From Lachnospiraceae bacterium (GTDB lineage Bacteria > Bacillota > Clostridia > Lachnospirales > Lachnospiraceae): a stretch of DNA of 8,586 nucleotides. This document shows, piece by piece, positions 5,219 to 8,586 of this stretch. Under the pieces are notes generated by a model. It made no database searches. It was given only the letters and a program-made list of their open reading frames with translations, and was not told the DNA's origin. Location: positions 1 to 8,586 of the forward strand of contig VSNM01000052.1 in the NCBI GenBank assembly GCA_009774245.1. The letters are read 5' to 3'. How positions within the stretch are numbered: the first letter of the stretch is position 1; each line of letters begins with the position of its first letter. A program made the position numbers and the translations under genes.

Positions 5219-5491
5219 ATGGAATATATTCAGTTGTTTTGGGAACATGACCTGACGGACGAGCCCACGAGTATTCTCTATGAGGTAAATACAGAAAATG
5301 AGCGGCTGGCGGAGCGGTCGATTGATATTTTCAGGGATGGACAGATCCATAAGATTCCTGATCTGTATGCAGATGTGATTGAGATCACGCCGATACCGAC
5401 AGTGGAGGAATTTAACTCTGATGAGTACGGGGAAGAATTTCGGGCGAGTCAGATTACAAGGGAGCATTTTGAGAAAATGTGGAATGCGTAG
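5219..5491 (+). CDS. DUF6881 domain protein
   Basis: A 90-residue soluble protein. The pattern MEYIQLFWEHDLTDEP, then LYEVNTENERLAERSIDIF, then RDGQIH, and the ending SQITREHFEKMW agrees with the small DUF6881 family (EYI..W.HD..DEP..LY.E.......R.V..FRDG). The function of the family is unknown to me. There is no signal peptide or membrane segment. The start at 5219 has GGAG (5205-5208) 10 nt ahead, inside the end of the Nudix gene, so translation is probably coupled. The SF0329-type gene follows 18 nt downstream. Confidence 0.75.
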   Translation: MEYIQLFWEHDLTDEPTSILYEVNTENERLAERSIDIFRDGQIHKIPDLYADVIEITPIPTVEEFNSDEYGEEFRASQITREHFEKMWNA

Positions 5492-5509
5492 CGCGGAGGA
5501 GGGGATTCG

Positions 5510-6001
5510 ATGGCAACCTGGTCTGGAATCAGGCACAAATTAGAGCAGGAATATCTGGCGGATTCACTGCGGGGACATATCCAGTATTATGTGACTACAT
5601 ACAGCAAAAGCCCCGATCATGAGGGACGGGCAGCGATTCGTCTGGACGGGAAGGAGATCATCAGCGGTTGTTACTGGAATAACTGGAGCAAGGCACATCT
5701 CTTTCCGAGGGATGACACCTATGCGCTTCGCATGACTGAGGAGTTTGCATATATGGACGATACTGCGATACAGCTCGGCGTGTTTGACCAGCGCTGTTTT
5801 TATCACGCTTTTTATGAATTTGACAATCAGGGTATCGAAAAAAGCCTGTCCAGCGAGGACATGATTGTCAGGATCTTTGCCTTGCTGGACAGGCGCGTTG
5901 GAAAGCGGCGGCTGCTTGCGATGAAAGCCGGTATCGATCAGGAGTGTGAGACGATACGGTGCTTTTATGGGATTCGTGCAGCCGCGGAGCATGTGACTTG
6001 A
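5510..6001 (+). CDS. SF0329 family protein, function unknown
   Basis: A 163-residue protein with a very strong ribosome site (GGAGGAGGGG at 5495-5504) 5 nt before the ATG. Residues 1-50 (WSGIRHKLEQEYLADSLRGH, then IQYYVTTYSKSPDHEGRAAI and RLDGKEI) and 128-155 (LDRRVGKRRLLAM, ending CFYGIRAAAEH) follow the conserved start and end of the SF0329 family as I recall it: WSKLK..E, RGRV....TRY.....GRAWI..DG.EI, and LDRRVGKRRL near the end. It is cytoplasmic, with no catalytic motif I recognise. Probably the last gene of the run that begins with the Nudix gene; no terminator is evident before the convergent NADAR gene 43 nt away. Confidence 0.7.
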   Translation: MATWSGIRHKLEQEYLADSLRGHIQYYVTTYSKSPDHEGRAAIRLDGKEIISGCYWNNWSKAHLFPRDDTYALRMTEEFAYMDDTAIQLGVFDQRCFYHAFYEFDNQGIEKSLSSEDMIVRIFALLDRRVGKRRLLAMKAGIDQECETIRCFYGIRAAAEHVT

Positions 6002-6044
6002 GATCGTTACCCTACAGCTTTCTATGGGATTCGTCTACAGTTCC

Positions 6045-6905
6045 TTACTCGGACTTGACAGGCAGGGCGAGTGACTCGTTTGCACAGACTTCACGGAGTA
6101 CGTCGCGGACTTCCATCAGCGCGAAGCCGAGCAGATTCTGGCCGCGCCAGTTAAGCGGGTTTTGCACGTTCTCATCGGATTCGGACATTTTGATGCCCCA
6201 GACGCCGTCATAGGGGCTTGCTTCGGCCAGAATTTTGTCGCCTGTCTGCAGGAGAAAATTTTTGAGCCGGGGATTCTGTGAGAATTTCTTGTAATTCCCA
6301 TTCAGTACGATGGAGTACTTCGCTTCGCTCCATGCAGTCTCATCAAAATTTCTGACTTTTTGCCCGAGCGCCTTGATCTTCTTGGGATCTTTGCTGGCCA
6401 GGATCTGCTGCATCATTTCCTCGTCGCCAAACAATTGCGCCTTGTGGTACATCATAAACTGTTCCATGCAGCAGTAATGGTTTACGACAGAGAAGAAATG
6501 GGACTGGTACCACTGGCTCAGGCAGCCACGGCTTAGCGTTTTCTCTGACGCGGGCTGGGTTTTCCAGAACATGCAGTATTTTAATTTTTTTCCAGCGCGG
6601 TAATCCTGTTGGAGCTGTTCCAATGAATATTTTGGTCTGCCGTCCTTCTGCCAGTATTCGATGCGGAATTCACCGTGTTTGTAACAGGTGCGTTCGTCAG
6701 TATCGTTCCAGAATCCTTTCCAGGTCGGCGGTTCGGGAAAGAGCTGCCGATATTCGTCGCTCTTTTTGGCAGGCAGTTTTTGATACCATCGGTGCCATTT
6801 TCCCATATAGTCCTCGCCGCCGCCCATTCTCCAGCCGATGGAGTGGCGCTCGATCTCGGGATAGGCGAGCCAGGGCGGCAGCAGGATGTTTTGGTTTTCT
6901 GACAT
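6045..6905 (-). CDS. NADAR-domain protein with N-terminal extension
   Basis: A 286-residue protein; the ATG at 6905 follows AAGGAGG with about 9-nt spacing. Residues 112-272 match the NADAR (YbiA-like, former DUF1768) fold: CCMEQFMMYHKAQLFGD (145-161) with the conserved E148 and K155, SKDPKKIKALGQKVRNFD (171-188), W192, LQTGDKILAEASPYDGVWG (219-237) and NLLGFALMEVRDVL (257-270). Known members cleave N-glycosidic bonds, for example in riboflavin-pathway intermediates (YbiA type) or in ADP-ribosylated guanine in DNA. The first ~110 residues, rich in Trp/Tyr (GWRMGGGEDYMGKWHRWYQK at 24-43), are an extra region not found in the roughly 160-residue minimal proteins; I cannot assign it. It has its own promoter and sits downstream of the AraC gene on the same strand. 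Confidence 0.88.
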   Translation of the reverse strand: MSENQNILLPPWLAYPEIERHSIGWRMGGGEDYMGKWHRWYQKLPAKKSDEYRQLFPEPPTWKGFWNDTDERTCYKHGEFRIEYWQKDGRPKYSLEQLQQDYRAGKKLKYCMFWKTQPASEKTLSRGCLSQWYQSHFFSVVNHYCCMEQFMMYHKAQLFGDEEMMQQILASKDPKKIKALGQKVRNFDETAWSEAKYSIVLNGNYKKFSQNPRLKNFLLQTGDKILAEASPYDGVWGIKMSESDENVQNPLNWRGQNLLGFALMEVRDVLREVCANESLALPVKSE

Positions 6906-6936
6906 TGTTTTTTCCTCCTTAGAACAAAGAATTGTT

Positions 6937-6951
6937 AGAAACTGTGTTTCT
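6937..6951. promoter_or_regulatory. Inverted repeat AGAAAC-TGT-GTTTCT in the NADAR promoter region
   Basis: A perfect 6-bp dyad with a 3-nt centre, located at the expected transcription start between the -10 box and the ribosome site. It could be a repressor site or a short leader hairpin. Confidence 0.45.
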
Positions 6952-6956
6952 TTGAT

Positions 6957-6986
6957 ATTATCAAAAATATATTATCACAATTGCAA
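6957..6986 (-). promoter_or_regulatory. Promoter of the NADAR gene
   Basis: TTGCAA (6981-6986) and GATAAT (6957-6962), 18-nt spacer, minus strand. The -35 is part of a TTGCA-N7-TGCAA inverted repeat (6981-6997). It makes the NADAR gene independent of the AraC gene, although no terminator was seen between them. Confidence 0.6.
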
Positions 6987-7027
6987 TCCATATGCAATAG
7001 GCATGGGGGGAAAAAGATCGTCAGGTG

Positions 7028-8107
7028 TTAAAGGTGCATCTTCCTGTATTCTTTTGGCGTGACGCCATATTTTTCCTTGAAAAGCGCATAAAAGTGCGTG
7101 CGGTTGGAGAACTGCAGTTTTGCGGCAATGGAGCTGATTGAGTCCTTGGACTCTACCAGGTACTTTGCCGCTTTTTTTAGCCGGAAAGTCATGCTGTAGT
7201 CAAAGAGGCACATGCCGGAATACTTATTGACGATGCGGTTTAAGTAGTCGCTGCTGTAGCTCAGGGCTTGTTCGAGCTCGGCGCGCGTCATTCTGCCCGC
7301 GCTTTTCTCAAAGAGATGGCTGATGCTTGTAAAAATCAGGAAATCACTGTCGGTATCCAGTTCTGTCAGCGCATGGTGATACTGCGCCGGCGAGAATAGG
7401 TTTTCGATGAAGCTGCAGAATAGTCCGCGGATCTGGTGTGCGGCACCGAAACCGGGGTAGAGCAGTGTACGGATCATGGACTCGGCGAGCTGGTGCAGGT
7501 GCGCCGCGCTCTGCTCATTTTCATGCGTGGGACGGAAGTTGATGTATGCTTTTTTTCCCGGATTTTTCAGGTCGGCGTTGACAAAGCGGCAGAAGTCGCT
7601 GTCAGAGAATTCTTTCTCGTTTTGGAAAGGGGAGTTCTGCGCATAGGCAAACAGCTCTGTCAGAAAGTCCGGTGACAGGCCGATAAAAAGAACGACTGCG
7701 GGCGAGTGATAGTGTTCAAGGTGGCATAAGCTCCGGTTGAGCAGGCAGCCGTCCCCGGCAGCGTATGTGACATTTTCCCCTTCTAATTTCTGTATGATTT
7801 TCCCTTTCAGCACGATCACAAACTCAAAATAGTCGTGAAAATGCAGTACGTCCCTTGTGTGGGCGTAATTTTTTGTCGTAGCGGATTCCTGGTAAAGCAC
7901 AGAGCGGTCGGGCGCGAGCGTGACGATGTTGATGTAGTCGTCAAGTTCGGAGCCGCTGCAGTATTCCAGCGTTAACTGAAACGGCGCGTCAATGTGGTAA
8001 AAACGGCTGAAGTCGCTTGTGGCATTCCTCACGTTGATGGGGGAGGCAGGGCTGTTCAGCGCCCGGAGCATATCCATATTTTCCTTGGTTATTCTGATGT
8101 TATCCAT
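7028..8107 (-). CDS. AraC-family transcriptional regulator with N-terminal cupin domain
   Basis: A 359-residue protein; the ATG at 8107 has GGGGAGGAG just upstream. Residues 85-165 form a cupin-like sensor domain (HFHDYFEFVIVLKGKIIQKL at 89-108, then GDGCLLNRSLCHLEHYH), the usual sugar-binding module. Residues 256-358 are the double helix-turn-helix: RAELEQALSYSSDYLNRIVN (275-294) and ISSIAAKLQFSNRTHFYALF (324-343) with the family ending KEKYGVTPKEYRK (344-356). It binds DNA as an activator or repressor in response to a small molecule, generally a sugar. It is divergent from a GH53 galactanase gene 273 bp away, so galacto-oligosaccharides are a reasonable guess for the effector (inference). 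It has its own promoter at 8161-8189. Confidence 0.94.
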   Translation of the reverse strand: MDNIRITKENMDMLRALNSPASPINVRNATSDFSRFYHIDAPFQLTLEYCSGSELDDYINIVTLAPDRSVLYQESATTKNYAHTRDVLHFHDYFEFVIVLKGKIIQKLEGENVTYAAGDGCLLNRSLCHLEHYHSPAVVLFIGLSPDFLTELFAYAQNSPFQNEKEFSDSDFCRFVNADLKNPGKKAYINFRPTHENEQSAAHLHQLAESMIRTLLYPGFGAAHQIRGLFCSFIENLFSPAQYHHALTELDTDSDFLIFTSISHLFEKSAGRMTRAELEQALSYSSDYLNRIVNKYSGMCLFDYSMTFRLKKAAKYLVESKDSISSIAAKLQFSNRTHFYALFKEKYGVTPKEYRKMHL

Positions 8108-8160
8108 ATCGGTTCTCCTCCCCGTTTTTTGCGGCTTCCATTGCTTTTTACTTCATATAT

Positions 8161-8189
8161 ATTTTAAATCGAATCGTATTTAAGTGCAA
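8161..8189 (-). promoter_or_regulatory. Promoter of the AraC-family gene
   Basis: TTGCAC (8184-8189) and TAAAAT (8161-8166), 17-nt spacer, minus strand; leader about 47 nt. Confidence 0.6.
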
Positions 8190-8252
8190 TATTAACCAAA
8201 CTCTAATACCCAGATATGATACAAAATGAACCGCGCAAATCTGACTGCGACA

Positions 8253-8282
8253 TTGTTTGCCACTGTACAAACTGTATATAAT
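8253..8282 (+). promoter_or_regulatory. GH53 promoter candidate P1
   Basis: TTGTTT (8253-8258), 18-nt spacer, perfect TATAAT (8277-8282). The first GTACAAA motif lies in the spacer. Confidence 0.5.
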
Positions 8283-8341
8283 GTTTGACAGAAACAGACA
8301 GATTCTGTACAAAACATCAAAACGATGCAGTTTGTACGGTG
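8261..8341. repeat. Three GTACAAA motifs, two within a 17-bp imperfect inverted repeat
   Basis: CACTGTACAAACTGTAT (8261-8277) matches the reverse complement of 8325-8341 at 15 of 17 positions, with 47 nt between. A further copy, CTGTACAAAAC, lies at 8305-8315. The set covers both promoter candidates of the GH53 gene and is the best candidate for the binding region of a regulator, either the divergent AraC protein or another protein such as a LacI-type repressor. Confidence 0.6.
8285..8313 (+). promoter_or_regulatory. GH53 promoter candidate P2
   Basis: Perfect TTGACA (8285-8290), 17-nt spacer, TACAAA (8308-8313, 4 of 6). The second GTACAAA motif overlaps this -10, so a protein bound there would block P2. 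Confidence 0.5.
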
Positions 8342-8380
8342 CAAAATGACATACAAAAATACAAAAAGGAGGGTGAGAAT

Positions 8381-8586
8381 ATGCATGATTTTGCATATGG
8401 CGTTGATGTCAGCTGGGTAAGCCAGCTCGAGGCGCAGGGAGTCTGCTGGATTGACCACGGCGGTCAGAGAACAGATCCGATCGCGCTTTTGAAAACAATG
8501 GGTGCAGATGCGGTGCGGCTGCGGGTTTTTGTCAATCCGCCTGCGGAAGCATTCTGGACAAAGCCGGAGAAAGAGTTTGCAGGCAG
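8381..8586 (+). CDS. GH53 arabinogalactan endo-beta-1,4-galactanase, 3' partial
   Basis: The first 68 codons, cut by the window end. The ATG follows AAGGAGGGTGAGA. The peptide begins MHDFAYGVDVSWVSQLEAQG and continues with VCWIDHGGQRTDPIALLKTM and GADAVRLRVFVNPP. This is the N-terminal part of the GH53 barrel (GxDVSxxxxxExxGxxxxxxxGxxxDxxxILKxxGxNxVRLRxWxNP). The enzymes cut beta-1,4-galactan side chains of pectin. There is no signal peptide: the catalytic domain starts at residue 7, so it probably acts inside the cell on imported oligosaccharides. The catalytic glutamates lie beyond the window. Probably controlled by the divergent AraC-type regulator. Confidence 0.85.
   Translation, partial: MHDFAYGVDVSWVSQLEAQGVCWIDHGGQRTDPIALLKTMGADAVRLRVFVNPPAEAFWTKPEKEFAG

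Larger units (their letters stand above)
8108..8380. other. Divergent AraC/GH53 intergenic region
   Basis: AT-rich spacer with no gene. It contains the AraC promoter on the left, two GH53 promoter candidates on the right and the GTACAAA motif set. A 5-bp GCAAA/TTTGC inverted repeat also brackets about 8235-8260. Open frames on the minus strand here lack ribosome sites and read against the regulatory elements. Confidence 0.6.

Noticed and set aside
5966..6034. Attachment-site repeats of a mobile element
   Set aside because: Only 57 bp apart with no integrase, transposase or tRNA in the window.

Overview
The window looks like chromosome from a Gram-positive, low-to-mid GC member of the Clostridia, most likely a gut Lachnospiraceae-type organism. 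The grounds are strong purine-rich Shine-Dalgarno sites, an uninterrupted set of Firmicutes-style promoters (TTGACA/TATAAT-like), a lipobox lipoprotein, a GH25 lysozyme, an AraC regulator next to a GH53 galactanase, and the PlcR/Rgg-like XRE regulator type common in that group. The assignment is inference from family content; no rRNA or tRNA is present to confirm it.

Region 1 (1-2720) is the most interesting part. It holds the 3' portion of an XRE helix-turn-helix regulator with a long alpha-helical C-terminal region, a 51-residue secreted-type peptide gene convergent with it (stop codons overlapping in a shared TTAA), and a divergent radical SAM/SPASM enzyme of the peptide-maturase type. Between the peptide and enzyme genes lies a two-fold symmetric control region: two copies of a TGGCCAG-N2-CTGGCCA dyad, each directly abutting a -35 element pointing outward, with identical 17-nt spacing to the -10 on both sides. 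The peptide transcript appears to end at an intrinsic terminator buried antisense in the regulator gene. Together these suggest a peptide-sensing (RRNPP-like) circuit that controls its own peptide and a peptide-modifying radical SAM enzyme; whether the peptide is the signal, the enzyme's substrate, or both cannot be decided from sequence alone.

Region 2 (2725-4680) has two cell-envelope genes: a lipoprotein with three C-terminal membrane segments and a membrane-anchored GH25 muramidase, separated by a repeat-rich 238-bp spacer. Region 3 (4720-6001) is a tight gene run: a zinc-ribbon Nudix hydrolase resembling NudC, a DUF6881 protein and an SF0329-family protein. Region 4 (6045-8107) is on the minus strand: an AraC-family regulator followed, from its own promoter, by a NADAR-domain protein with an N-terminal extension. 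Region 5 (8108-8586) is a divergent promoter region and the start of a GH53 endo-galactanase gene cut by the window edge; the AraC protein is the natural candidate for its regulator.
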